The position numbers and the translations under genes were made by a program. A DNA stretch of 64,000 bases, taken from Karstenula rhodostoma CBS 690.94 (Eukaryota; Ascomycota; Dothideomycetes; Pleosporales; Didymosphaeriaceae). The notes under the pieces were generated by a model. The model was not told the DNA's origin. It was given only the letters and a program-made list of their open reading frames with translations, and ran no database searches. Of the stretch, positions 10,125 through 21,883 are shown piece after piece (position 1 is the first letter of the stretch; every line of letters begins with the position of its first letter). The stretch is from positions 627,769 through 691,768 of the forward strand of contig MU001504.1 in the NCBI GenBank assembly GCA_010093485.1, in the 5' to 3' direction.

Positions 10125-10524
10125 TGGGGCTCGAAGGTCGACAGTGGGGTTGAAGGGAGGGAAGTTGAAGTAATGGCGGAAGCTCATTGGACAGGCCGTC
10201 AGGAAGCGATCGTAAAGTGAAAGACGAAATCAGAGTGACCATTTCACGTCCCTGCTCTATTCCTACCTCAGACCAACGACACAATGCCGACCAATGCCCT
10301 GCTATTGTGCTACGATACTGCCTCACCGCCTTGTGCCCCGATCCTCTTCATCGACAACACGCATCTGCCTGACGTGCGCTTCACGGCCCAGTATCAAGCG
10401 AGATTGGGAGCTATTTTGCTTTTATTGTCCACCCAACGCCTGCCTGTCCAGGCTGTCAACCGGCCTACTTTTACAATGCCCAAGATCTACTAAGAAAGTA
10501 CGCTTACGCTTATGTGGAAAATAT

Positions 10525-12966
10525 CTACTCGACCCTCAAAACGCGCGGGCCTTTCCTCTTCGGGGCCTTTTTCTTCTTGTGGCCCTTGTCAAAAGACGTG
10601 GCGCTCTGATGGTCACGTCCAAAGTTGTCAGGTTCCTTGACCTTGTAGATCCTGATGATCCAGTTCTCGCTGGTGAAGGCCTCTTCAATAGTGCTGAGTT
10701 CGGGGCCTTGGGCGGGAAGTCGCGCTCCACGAACACGGTCAGTTGCCTGTCCGGCCGGGAACAGCGAGTGGTAGTTGTAGTAGGACATCTTGTACCTGTT
10801 GAGCGTTAGTAATCGCAAATGCATGGGAGAGCTCATCACGTACATCAAGCTGTTCTTCATGGTTGGCGTGGCCTCTTCGTCTACGCGGTACTCGCCACGT
10901 GGCGTGAAGAAGTTGCGCTCCTTGACCTCCTCAGGCCAGATACCCTCGGCGATACGGACCATCCAGAGGAACTTGTTAATATCGTCACCAGAGTAGCCCA
11001 GAAGACCTCCGAAGACAACCAGAACGTAGTCCACCTCGTGCTGGCGCATAATCGGGTAGCTGACCTCTTCCCGGGAGCTCATAGCCTTACCGACAGTGGC
11101 GATATGGGTGTTGTTCCATGTGTTGTTGTCAACAAGTGTCGGCCTATCGGCCATTCCACCAATCTGGTAGCCATAATCCCACCAAGACATGATCTTGGCA
11201 TTGTCAGCCGTGTTTTGTCGGAGCCAGTAGTAGGCTTCACGGTAGTCGTCGATAATGTGCTGGCTGCCATCAGGAAGGCGGGATGCAAGCACGACTGAAG
11301 GCGAAGAGTAGGCATTAGAAGTGACCCAAGTGCAGTGGAGGACAAAGAGCAGCAGATACACAACAGAAGCTCCCATGACGGTGAGCTTTGAGGCGTACGA
11401 GTACACTCCGATCAGGGGCTGGCGCGTGGAACGAAGACCATCCGGAAGCACTGCTGCAGCAGCGACCTTTGCAGCGTCCCTCGAGTCTCCATCCTCCTGA
11501 GGCTCAACCTTTGGTGTCTTGGCGTCCAGGTAGGTGTCGAGGATCTGCGAAAAGGCCATAGCAGAAGCAACGCAGACAATGGGCGTCAACGTGAGCATGA
11601 GACGAACCATGACACCGGCGAAGTAACTGGCAAGGACAGCATAGATGACGATGAAGACTTGCTCATCTGTCAACTTGCGGAAGCACATGTAAACACCAGC
11701 GGGGAACAGCCAGATCATCATGCTCAAGTCGAAGAAGAAGGCGGGCCATGCGGTCGGCTGGTGCTCGGAGACGGAGGCAATGATGGGGATGTGGATCTTG
11801 GCATATCCCGTATCCCAGAGCGAGTAGAAGCGACCAGTCCAGGGAGCGATGACGCCGGAGACGGTCAGCAGAACAAGACCCCCCAAAGCGACGACGAAGA
11901 TGAACAGGACGAGGGCGCGCAGGAGCGTCTGGAACTGCTTGCTGGGGAGCTGGGTACGAATCCACTCCACTCCTCCAACCAATTGGAGGAGACCAAAGAC
12001 ACCGAGCGCGGACATGTGCTCACTACTCCTGATGGGCAGGAAACCGACAAAGGGAATCTGCATGCTCGCAAGCGTTCCTAGCGCATACCACGAGGTATAG
12101 CTGACGTACAACCTCGGGCTATACCGTCCCATGCAGATCAGAACGAATGCGTGCAGCGGGAGCAAGTTGGTAATGAATACATATCCACCCCACGCTGACA
12201 CCATGTATCCGTAGAACAGCGCCGTCAGCGCGCCCCAGAACATGGATCCATTCTTGACCGCCTTGATCCACAGGAAGAAGGTGAAGACCAGCAAGAAGAT
12301 GGCGATGGCCTCATTATCGTAGCTTCCGGCAACGGATCGCGAGATGTAACCGGGTGTGATGCCCATGAAGGCGGCGGCGAGGAGTCCGGCGGAGGGCGAT
12401 GTGACCATCTCCGAGGTCAGGAGATACGTCGCAAGAGCGGTGAGGCCCGAGAAGCCTGGCGCAAGGAGCACGCAGATGTTGCGAATATCGACGGGGAGCG
12501 TCAGGAAGCGCAGGAGGTGGTAGATGGCGCCGCTGGTCACCATCAGACCGGGGTAGAGGGTGCCACCAGTAACTCGTCCGAGAGGATGCCATGTTCCTAT
12601 TGTTCCAAGGTTATCAGCTGGCCCTTCCCGATGCTCCCACGGTGGCGTGGGAGTGCTGGGCGCGAGGGGTGCTTACGGTCGTCGAACCAGTCCCAGAAGC
12701 TGTAGAAGCCATTCTGAACGAGGTATTTGGTTGCTCGAAAGTTGAACCACGGATCGACTACAGTCCAATTAGCCCACAGCCTCCAGCAGCCGATTGGCGT
12801 CCTTACACTCGTGGATGATGCTCTCGAAACGGATCACGGAGAACAGACGACTCGCAACGGCAGCGCCCGCAATCAGACACAGGATAATGACGCGAAGCAG
12901 GCCTCGCGTGTTCCGGCCGCTGACCTGCTTTATGAGTTTGTCTGTCTCGGACTCTGCAGCCGCCAT
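10525..12966 (-). CDS. STT3: Oligosaccharyltransferase catalytic subunit STT3
   Basis: Four exons: 12966-12807, 12757-12677, 12596-10844 and 10795-10525. The introns are 49, 80 and 48 bp; the last is in frame and easily missed (GTACGT...CAACAG at 10843-10796). The product is 754 residues, the usual STT3 length. It is the multi-pass ER membrane enzyme that transfers the lipid-linked oligosaccharide to Asn in N-X-S/T sequons. Visible motifs are the N-terminal [10 protein letters not shown] loop, SVSEHQ near residue 354 and the peptide-binding WWDYGYQI near residue 552. There are about a dozen hydrophobic segments and a basic C-terminal tail ([10 protein letters not shown]) as expected for ER retention. 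Nothing essential appears missing. With SPC2 and EMC3 it is one of three ER secretory-machinery genes here. Confidence 0.95.
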
Positions 12967-13388
12967 AGTGGAGGTAATTGGGTGTTGAAGAGAGACGTTG
13001 CGCTCCAGGCCGCGTCACGAAGCTCTCTAAAGCCACCTGTTAACCGACGCACGTGCCTGTGGTTATCGTAACCACGCTAGACCGCGTTTGTCCGCACCCT
13101 TCACTCTACAGAAGGTGGGGCACTGGCGCACCAAACCGCAGCGAACCAGATTGTGCGGGATTCACTGTACATGCATCTTGGGGCTAGGGATACATTTTCT
13201 TTTTATTGCACGGTGCACAGCTGGATGAGGCCACCTAAAAAGACGTTGCCCAAACCACCATCCGTTCATGCAAGCCAAAAGCGACGAGTATACTCGGGTC
13301 GTAGAGTAGCCATCGCGCGTTCAAATAGAACACGATCAAACTACTCGGGTATCCAAATCATCGCTATCCACCCAATGCCACGCTCAAA
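12967..13388. other. Intergenic between STT3 promoter and zinc-finger gene 3' end
   Basis: No supported gene. It holds the STT3 upstream region and probably the 3' UTR of the leftward zinc-finger gene. Confidence 0.5.
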
Positions 13389-16300
13389 TCAACCCAGCAT
13401 GATGCCGCCATCAAGATCAGCGGGACAATTGCTGCACAGATGATGGCTACAATCCATGCACATCACATACATGGTCCCTTGCCACGGTCCATTCCCGCAT
13501 GAGCACTGCAAGCCTGTCAGTATCAATGTCCTAGCAGAGGGTAGAACAGACTAACGCAGTACCGATTGACGTCCGCCCGCCGGCGCTTGGGAGTTGGTGC
13601 TGGCGCAAAATCTTCGACAGGATACGACCTCTTCCTTGAAAGGTCTTCAGTAACGGGCACCGATGGCGGTATCGGGAATGCGTCGTAGGGAGGGTACGTT
13701 CCGTCGCCTGCCCCGTTGGCGGGTGGGGGCGGACTGTCATCTGGTTCACCATCGCCATCCTCGTCGCCGTCATCATCATCATCATCATCATCAAAATTCG
13801 TGCGGTCCGTCTCCCTTAGGGACTCTCCCTTCGTTTTCCGTGTCTCCACACACATCCATTGTTCGATTCCTCGCTTTTCCTTGTTAAAATGTGCATCTAT
13901 GTGATCGAATCTCTCGTCCCAAGCAGCATTTCGTCTTTCTTTCAGCTTCACGATCTTCTGGCAAAAGCCACACCAGAATTGTCTCTGGTAGTTCTTACCA
14001 ATGAGACAGGCTTTTGTCTCGTCCGAGATATCAGAGTCCTTGGCTACCTTATGTTCGTTCACAAGGTGTTGCTTGAACAGCCCAACGCGCTGGAACAGGT
14101 CTCCACAAGCATTGCCGTGTCTCAGATCCGTTCGTTGACAGCGGAAAGTTTCCATTTGAAAATGTTGACTGTTCTCGTGACGTTTCCAATCTGATTTTGC
14201 TCCGAACCGTTTGTGGCATTGGGGATATGTACAGCCATAAGGCTTAGTGTGGCGTTTCATGTGCTTCTTCATATCGCAGGCTCGGGCCAGAGTCACGTCA
14301 CAGTGAGTGCATTGGAGCCTGTCTGAATAAGAGACCCTCGAAGACCGACGTGGCCGAGATGTGACCGGAGAACTCCGACTGTGCTTGATAAGATTGGAAA
14401 TCGCCTGCGAAGCTTTGAGAGCTTCTGTCTTCGTCATGAGGGCATCTAAGCGTGGATCGTCCGGCTCAAATTCATCACTTTGAAGTTTTTGGGATGTACC
14501 CGACAGTATTCGCAAAACCACGTTTCCCAGGTCCGTGCCATCGACGGAAGGGTTGGCCTGGCATTCAGCTATCAAGGCTTTGCCAAACTTTTGAAGAGCC
14601 AAACGTTGCTGTTCAGCATGTGTCACTTGTCTCTGCTGTTCAGCCTTGGTCTGAGGTGCACTGGACAGGTGGCGGAGTGATGCAGTACCGGTGGTAGGCT
14701 GGGTTGACGCAACTTCGGCAAGCACTTTTAGGGAATGCTGAGGTCGAGTTCTCTTCGCATTGATGTTTGAAGAAGATAGTGGAGAAATGGACCTTGTCCC
14801 GTTTTTGGATCCGGCGTGGAAGTCTGGGGCTTTCAAAAAGTGACCACCCTCGTGACGAGTCATTTGATCACTGTCCAAAGGGTACTTGTGGGAGCCAGGA
14901 TCAAAACTGGTGGCCCAAGGGTTCTCGTCCTGGTCTGGGGTTAAGCTTATTCCGGACGCGGGATCATCAAGCTCATTACCAGCAGCCTGCGCTTCAACGC
15001 CAATCCCGGCGAGCATGTCGGCCTGGGTCATCCTCGATGGAGGCAATGGGCCTCTATATGATGATCTGCAGGGTTCAGCACAGTAACACGTTAACACTCG
15101 AGGCAGATACATACTTGCGAATAAGGTCTGTCTCGTCTTCTTCCTTGTGCATGCGATTGATATGTTGTTTGAAGTTGTCCAGCCGTGGCCAAATCTTGCC
15201 TCGATTACGACAATGTTCAGAAGCGCATTGATAGGAGTCTCGTTCGACTCCGATGCGATGAACACTTTTCTTATGCCGCTGGAGGTCGTTGATCGTAGTG
15301 AACCCCTTCCCGTGAGCTGCTCGGCGACAGCCCTGCATATCGCATGTATGTGGCTTGTCGTGTTTGAGCATATGTTTTCTGCAGACGAAGAATGAGCTAG
15401 GATGATTTGGACACGTTGATCAGTACATACTTGTAGTCGGATGGACATTTGGATACTTCTTTGCACTTAGAGCATGCATAGATGCTCTTGTTCTGATTCT
15501 GGCTACGGCCACTGTGCACCGATGTTTGATCTGAAGGAGGCGGAACATACTCTGTCGTCGACTCGCTGGGTGCAGAGTTGATATCCATCTTTGTCATTCC
15601 GAAAATGCCAGTAGATAGATCCTGGTCGGCACGTTCCAGCTCATTACTGATCACAGACTGCGATGCTGGTTGCGTGAAGTAACCAGAGTCAGATCTAGGC
15701 CCTACTACACTCTCTATGTCGGAAATTTGCTGTTGGCGATAAGGGCCAAACTTCATGTGGGACACAGGGAACGAAGCGCGATCCACTGCAGTGTCGCTAT
15801 ATGCTGCCCGCATCGGGTTCCACGGCTCACCATGCTGATCATTTCTGTACATGCGTAAGGACAGTGATGGGATATTCGAACCATGTTCTCCATTTGCACT
15901 GGCCATCCCGTGGCCTGCACTGGTCTGTAGATTTGCGGAACGAGATACGGCACCTGTTGTATTCGATGCGAATCCAGACCCGTACGAATATATGGGAGAC
16001 ATTGCATGGTCGGCATCGTTAGGGCTACTGATGGTAGAGCGAGGACGTCCAGGGTGACTCGGCACAACCAGGTGGGAAAGACCTTGAGGATTGTTGCTCA
16101 TGCTACTATCATGCGGGTGGACGCTGGGCGATATTGCCTGGGGGCCATTGAAGAAGATAGAACCGGTCATCGCGGTAGAGTGGGTTCCCGACGGACTTGG
16201 GGTATTCCGCACGGGTACTGGTCCAGAATGCCTCCATTGTTGGTGATAGTCATTGCCAGCTTGTGGTTCCTGAGGATCGAAATAGTACTGCAGAAGTTAT

Positions 16301-16395
16301 ACTCATGAACATGAGAGAAATGGGGAGCAAGCACATACATGCGACCCGTCGGCTCCAATGTACTGTATGGCGGGGTTTTCGTTCGTCTGTGCCAT
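13389..16395 (-). CDS. C2H2 zinc-finger regulator (multi-finger, acidic C-terminus)
   Basis: Five exons: 16395-16339, 16287-15431, 15378-15115, 15065-13556 and 13505-13389, with introns of 48-52 bp and good GTATGT-type donors (GTTAGT for the last). The joined frame is exactly 934 residues. The N-terminal 290 residues are Ser/Pro/Gln-rich. A first finger block near 290-385 includes CSKCKEV...KKHMLKH, CDMQGC and CASEHC units; a second block near 640-730 has CTHCDVT, CTYPQCHKRFG and a SDWKRHE element. Then follow a Cys pair (FWCGFCQ), an acidic run of eight Asp and a KRRR nuclear-localisation-like motif. The small last exon encodes a Cys-rich tail, CSCGNGPW...CMDC...CSNC, typical of this fungal family; it is missed if the long exon is read to its own stop. 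A DNA-binding regulator is inferred; the target is unknown. It lies in tandem with the next C2H2 gene. Confidence 0.85.
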
Positions 16396-17628
16396 ATCGA
16401 TGCCTGATGAGTGTCAGCAATGATTACTGCCTGAGGCCGCAATGCCCACGTGTACATGCATACACATGATGCTCTAACCCAAGCTTTCGAACCTACCAAA
16501 GTATCACGCTGAGACACGCTCGTCTCGACGTGGAATCGAAACTCGCGAACCGGCCAGCCAAAAGGTAGGCGGCAGCCTTCAGCCTGATCGCGCCTCAACG
16601 GGTCTGGTGATGGAAAGTCACAGGAAGTGGGAAAAGTGAGCGATAGTATATCCTTATGCGGCTCACCGCCCCATGCGCTGACGACTGTCACACGTCGGAC
16701 CGTTGATTGGGACCTGGTCCACTGTGTGGGTGAAGGACCTCTGGCCGCTCGCACGGACACCGGTGTAGAATACGGCCCAGTTGAGCGGGATGCCGGCGCA
16801 AGCGACAGCAATCTGTGAGTGCTGCCGAGCGACGTGGGTGCGATGCAAGCCTGGACCGTGTGGCATGGTGGCATGCGCGAAGCAAGGCTCTCTAGCCACT
16901 TCTGGCGGTGGTGAAGGTTTGATGCAGCGAGCTGCGGGCGGCCTCCTCCTGCTAGAGGGCACCAGGCGACGGTTGCCTTCTTTGCCAAGCCGAGCACTAC
17001 CACCACGCGGAAACCATCGACGCCCACGCATGGGTGGCTGTGTCGAGCAGCGGCTGCCAATGGAGATCGGCCTGTCGTATCATGACAGGATCACTTTGCG
17101 CCGCTTTTGGGCGCACACAACCGTCATCGAGTATGCCCGTGATGTGGCTTGCTGAGAGCAGCTCGCCCGGTTTCGAGCAGACAGGCTTGACCCGCAGCAC
17201 GCCGACAACGCTCGACGGACACAGTCGAGAGCAGAGATTCGTGCGTCCGGCAATATTGGAGAGCCAGCAAGCGCACGCGCACTCCATGGGGCAAGGCTGA
17301 TGTTCAGCCCTACGTCCAATCGCATCGCAAATCCAAGGACAAACTCCATGGCTACATTCACACTTGCCCCTTCCGGCTCGCTTTCTGCCTCTCAGCCCAG
17401 TCTGCCGACATGCATCAATCATTGTCGGCTGGCCAATCGCCACCAATGAGCCGCACCAACCTTACCGGTGCAATTCCTCTGCTTCAGGGCAACGGTGCGG
17501 ACGCGACAGGAGATGCACGCAAGTCGCCGTGACCCGAGGAGTACAGGAAAACATATCGGCGCGTGGGCCTGACAATGATAGAACTTCGATTCTGAACGTA
17601 CAGTCGCTCGGCGCTCGCAGATGCTAGC

Positions 17629-17660
<32 letters not shown>

Positions 17661-17929
17661 GAAAAATTCATAGCGAGGGTAAGAACGCCGGAAATGCGTC
17701 CACGGTCATCATCAATATCGTCAAAATCAAGCGTGTACCATCCATCGTCGACGAGTAAGAAAGCCCACCAACACCAATGGCCTCTACCAAGAAGAACTCC
17801 AACATATCATGGGGATATCTAAAAGCGAAATGGAGCGCAAAACAAACTGAAATCCAAAGCTAAGCAAGTGCAATTACGTCTTACTGTCGCACAACGCAAC
17901 GCAGCACCCATGGCCAAAGCATCGTCAGC
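16396..17929. other. Intergenic between two zinc-finger genes
   Basis: About 1.5 kb holding the upstream region of the 13389-16395 gene and the 3' flank of the next one. Frames on both strands overlap each other and show no family. A CAA microsatellite lies near the right end. Confidence 0.5.
17628..17660 (+). repeat. (CAA)11 microsatellite
   Basis: Eleven uninterrupted CAA units in the presumed 3' flank of the leftward zinc-finger gene ending at 17930. Confidence 0.9.
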
Positions 17930-20900
17930 TTACTGTGCCTGATACTGATAGTTTCGCTGCGGCGCAGTCATGTATGCCATGTCTGGATACGTAGCAGGCT
18001 GCTGATACTGCACGGGGTTCGTTGTATCGAAACCGCTCATGTCAGTCAAGCCGTTAGAGGCCATGCTCTGCGGCTCTTGCGTAAAGTACTGCGACGCCAT
18101 CGTGTCTGTCGAAAAAGGGGCCGTGTCCACCGGAGAAGTGTTGAACAAGGGCGCTTGTTGCCCAATCGCCGACACAGGGGTCATGGGGAATCGGTTGCCT
18201 CCATTCTGCATGTTGCCGTTCATGTATTGCTGGTTCGGAATCTGGAGGTTGTTGACATATGCGCCCCGGGCTTTTGAGGGCTCCTGCAGCCCGGGGTATG
18301 TTCTTCCAGAAAAGTTGTGGTTGTTTTGCATAGCATAATTTGCATAGTTGCCACTCGGCACTTGCTCTTGCGGGTTCTTGTAGGGCACCATCTGTGGGGG
18401 CGGATATGTGTGCATCACATTTGATGCTGCACCTGGCGAATCGGAGGGATACTGACCATACGATGGATCAATCCCAGGCGCCAGGGTGGAGTTCGGGTTG
18501 TAGCGAGACGGGTTGTCCACGGGCGATCGGTTCGGCGTGGCCGAAAGCTTGCGAGATTCTGGCATCTCGACCACAGGGCTAATAACAGTATCGGCACTAA
18601 TTTGCTTCTGGTCGACAAGTGGCAGAATTGGCATGCTAATCTGCTCCATGTGTTTTGCAAGATGAACTGTAAGCTTCTTCCAACTGGTGCAGATATTTCC
18701 ACAAAATCGGCATGGTTCATCTTTGGGCTGCTTCGTCGTGTCACGGCGGCACCGAGCTACAAGTCCCCAAATGTCGTCTGTGTGTGTGTTAGCGACTGAA
18801 TCCCCCAAAATGCAGGGCAACCTACCTGATTCCACATTCCCGGGTGCGTCCTTGACTGCGCCCTTACCGGTCCGCTGTCGCGGTTCTGCGATTTTATGCT
18901 CTCGCACGAGATGCTGGACAAAATTGTCCTTCCGGTAGCAGGTATGGTTGCAATCAGCAATTTGGCATGTCCAGTGTTCCAACTGTCGATGACGCTCATT
19001 TTCGTGCCTAACCCAGTCGGCTTTACGCTTGAAGGATTTGGGCTCTCCACAGTTAGGGAAGGTGCAAGTGAATGGTTGCACATCCTCGTGAACATGCTTT
19101 GTCCAGTCAGACGGTTTGTAAAACTTCTTTACTTTGAAGCATAGCGGGCATTCGAATTCGGCAGGCAGACGCTTGACTGGAGGTAAGGGAACACCGGAGG
19201 GAAATCCGGCGGCGGCGAGCGTTCCCTCCGCTAGAGTTTCGCCATCATCGTCATCTGATCCCGGTGCGGTAACTTGGAAACCAAGGAACGGTGCTTCGCC
19301 GTCCTTGTTCCCAGCTTTGGGTGTCAACTGTTTAGAGTCTCCGCCTAATTCAGTACAAAACTTGTGAGAAGAGCCATTGGATGAGCAATTCCGACTCTCG
19401 ACCGCAATACGATGCTTGACCTTGAACTCTAACAGGCGCTTGTACCGTCTAACCTGTTCTTGCGTGATCCGTTCCACCATGTAGTCTGTCAGTCGCGGGT
19501 TCAGTTGCCGGGCGTGGGTCTTGAACCCTTCAGGCGTTGGGATGATAGGATCGGATCGGACCTCCAGGTTCATGGTGATAGCATCTTGGATGTCATCTTC
19601 GTCGTCATCTCCAGTCGGGCTTTGCTGTGCTGATGGTTTGGTGGCTTCTGTCTCCGCTAGTGGTGAAGCCAGCATCGGCATCGGTGGCCCTCCATGTTGA
19701 GTCATAAGCTCAGCTAACCCTGGGGATTTGCCTATATCGCTTCGACTCCTGCTCCTTCTAATTGCATTCCTGGCGCCTTGGTACCAAGTTCCGGTGTTTG
19801 GCGTCAATCCTGTAGAACTAGGAGGTCCAACGTCCCGCATATGTGTTGCCACGGTGGTATCTAACCGTGGTGATTTCGGACGGCCCCAGCTTCCCATTCG
19901 CTTTGGTTTTTCCATCACAGGCTCTTTGGGCTTCTCAGCCACGTTTTCTTGTGACTGTGGCTGGACAGGGATACTGCCTTTACGCTTCAAAAGATTGGTA
20001 GGTTTACGCGTAGGGAGAATGTTCTCTAAAAAGCTCGGACGTCTCTGTCTGTCCTTGTGCTTCTTGAGGTCCGGTTCGATGGCCTTGATTACGCCTGGGG
20101 CAGCTCTAATGCTGCCCAAGTCAGACTCGCTGAGACGCCGCGACCCGACGGTGGCCGCGAGGGACGCCGACTCCACGTCCTTGGCTCGAATACGGAATCG
20201 CATCATTGCGGCGCTTGAAGTGGGAGGTTGATAACGTGTCCCTAATGGTGGAGGTTGTGAAGGCACGTCCACCCATGGGCGGACGATAGCACCTAGCAAG
20301 CCACCTTGCTGGATAGGTGGGAAGTACGATACCTCATTATCTGCCTGGCTCGCAACAACACTGACTTCGGCTGGCGGCGATTCGGGTACTTCGTCCTCCT
20401 CGTCGCTCTCATCATCATTTTCGCTGCGTTCGTTTATGTAAAGTCCCGGACCAGGAACGCCGGAGGCGTCGAACCGATCGAAATCTGTGCGCACGCCAAG
20501 TCCATAGCCGGGCCCGATGGCTTGTCGGCCATGGGCATCGTTTGTGCTCTTTGCCCTTCGTCGAGTGGTGAATGGTTTCAGCAAATTTGTTGACGAACCT
20601 CCGTCCCCTGCCTCACTACCGACCTCGCTTTTGGATAACCAATCACGGACGTCGAGCTTCTTCTCTTCCTGTTTTCTCTGATCGGCAATATCGTCGAGGC
20701 TAGGAACCCATGCATCGCCTATTGCATCACGGTCTTCTGGCGTGAGCCCTGCTTGGCCGGACGCTGGGCTGATTATCCATGACCCATCGTCGTTGCGCTG
20801 GGCACTTCGAACGACAGGCTGGACTCGCGCTTGTTGTTGCACATCATCATCATCACCACCACCATCATCCGAGGACTCGTCGTTGGGGAAAGGAGAGAGA

Positions 20901-21883
20901 TGATTACCCGAGCGACGACTGCCATGACTGCGCTTGCTCATAGGTCTACTAACATCGGAGTGGGAAGGGGAGTCTCGTCCGCCATAGTTTTCTACACGAA
21001 CGATGGGGCTGGTCAGGTGTGTTGCACGGGGTTGGGGGTTAGCAAGCGACAAGTTGCTGGGGCTGCTCGTCAAGGCTGGGCTCGGCTGCTGTTGTTTGAT
21101 CGGTGTTGAGTGCTGTGGTGGTGCAGTCCGACTGGGTGGGGTGGATGAAGTATTGTACTCAAGACCCGTATACTGGACGTTGGAGAAGTTCGCATTTCTC
21201 GACATCTCGTCTGTAACAGCAGGACTAGAATTGTTGGTTGGACAAGGCGACAAAAGTTGGGAGTGAGAATCTAACCGTGCGTTGCTTGGAATAGTAGGCA
21301 CTTGAGCATTGTAGGTGGCCAAGGTGTTGCTAGCCAACATAGTCATGTCCACTTCTCCTTGGTATGGAGGGAACGCCTGAGATGCGACGCGGTCCGCAAA
21401 ATTTAGTTGCTGGAAAGATTCGTCAAGGAACTGACCGTTGAACGTGGGAGTCGCATAGTTGCTTAGATCCTGATAGCTTGGGTCGCTCATGTACCCAGTC
21501 TCGGGGCTGAGATGATCCACGGAGTGGGAAGGTGAAATGCTCTGCCCGTTTCGGCTGTGTGGAGAAAGACTGTAATTGTTCGCCTGCATGTACACGTGGG
21601 CAGGAGGGTATGTCTGGTTGATAACATCAGGGTGCAAGGAAGAGTCGAAAGAGGATCCAGTATTGGGAGTGAAGACGGTTTCCTGGCCAGTGGGTCCGCT
21701 CATGGAGCTGTAGTCGATCATGGAAGTGGGTTCAGCAGAGAAGGTGAATTGGCCATGGGCATCTGGCAATAAGAAGTTGGCCGAGGAAGTGGGGAGGAAC
21801 GTGTTTGTCGATCCATCGTCAGTGTGGCGCTGCTCGCGCCGTTGACTATTAAAAGCCTGTGGACGGTCGTCCATGGTATTCAT
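17930..21883 (-). CDS. Large C2H2 zinc-finger regulator
   Basis: Two exons, 21883-18826 and 18777-17930, with a 48-bp intron (GTAGGT...ACACAG) that sits inside an otherwise open frame. The product is 1301 residues. The N-terminal 900 residues are largely disordered: Ser/Gln/Pro-rich, with an acidic DDGGGDDDD patch and many basic clusters. Near 910-1000 there is a run of Cys/His fingers: CPLCFKV...WTKHVHE, CTFPNCGE...DWVRHENERH and CQIADCNH...QHLVREH. After the intron comes CRFCGNICTSWKKLTVHLAKH. The Gln/Asn/Tyr-rich C-terminus resembles an activation domain. The finger order matches the neighbouring 13389-16395 gene (DWxRHE then QHLxxEH), so the two are probably related members of one fungal regulator family. 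Targets cannot be read from sequence. Confidence 0.85.
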   Translation of the reverse strand: MNTMDDRPQAFNSQRREQRHTDDGSTNTFLPTSSANFLLPDAHGQFTFSAEPTSMIDYSSMSGPTGQETVFTPNTGSSFDSSLHPDVINQTYPPAHVYMQANNYSLSPHSRNGQSISPSHSVDHLSPETGYMSDPSYQDLSNYATPTFNGQFLDESFQQLNFADRVASQAFPPYQGEVDMTMLASNTLATYNAQVPTIPSNARLDSHSQLLSPCPTNNSSPAVTDEMSRNANFSNVQYTGLEYNTSSTPPSRTAPPQHSTPIKQQQPSPALTSSPSNLSLANPQPRATHLTSPIVRVENYGGRDSPSHSDVSRPMSKRSHGSRRSGNHLSPFPNDESSDDGGGDDDDVQQQARVQPVVRSAQRNDDGSWIISPASGQAGLTPEDRDAIGDAWVPSLDDIADQRKQEEKKLDVRDWLSKSEVGSEAGDGGSSTNLLKPFTTRRRAKSTNDAHGRQAIGPGYGLGVRTDFDRFDASGVPGPGLYINERSENDDESDEEDEVPESPPAEVSVVASQADNEVSYFPPIQQGGLLGAIVRPWVDVPSQPPPLGTRYQPPTSSAAMMRFRIRAKDVESASLAATVGSRRLSESDLGSIRAAPGVIKAIEPDLKKHKDRQRRPSFLENILPTRKPTNLLKRKGSIPVQPQSQENVAEKPKEPVMEKPKRMGSWGRPKSPRLDTTVATHMRDVGPPSSTGLTPNTGTWYQGARNAIRRSRSRSDIGKSPGLAELMTQHGGPPMPMLASPLAETEATKPSAQQSPTGDDDEDDIQDAITMNLEVRSDPIIPTPEGFKTHARQLNPRLTDYMVERITQEQVRRYKRLLEFKVKHRIAVESRNCSSNGSSHKFCTELGGDSKQLTPKAGNKDGEAPFLGFQVTAPGSDDDDGETLAEGTLAAAGFPSGVPLPPVKRLPAEFECPLCFKVKKFYKPSDWTKHVHEDVQPFTCTFPNCGEPKSFKRKADWVRHENERHRQLEHWTCQIADCNHTCYRKDNFVQHLVREHKIAEPRQRTGKGAVKDAPGNVESGRLPCILGDSVANTHTDDIWGLVARCRRDTTKQPKDEPCRFCGNICTSWKKLTVHLAKHMEQISMPILPLVDQKQISADTVISPVVEMPESRKLSATPNRSPVDNPSRYNPNSTLAPGIDPSYGQYPSDSPGAASNVMHTYPPPQMVPYKNPQEQVPSGNYANYAMQNNHNFSGRTYPGLQEPSKARGAYVNNLQIPNQQYMNGNMQNGGNRFPMTPVSAIGQQAPLFNTSPVDTAPFSTDTMASQYFTQEPQSMASNGLTDMSGFDTTNPVQYQQPATYPDMAYMTAPQRNYQYQAQ

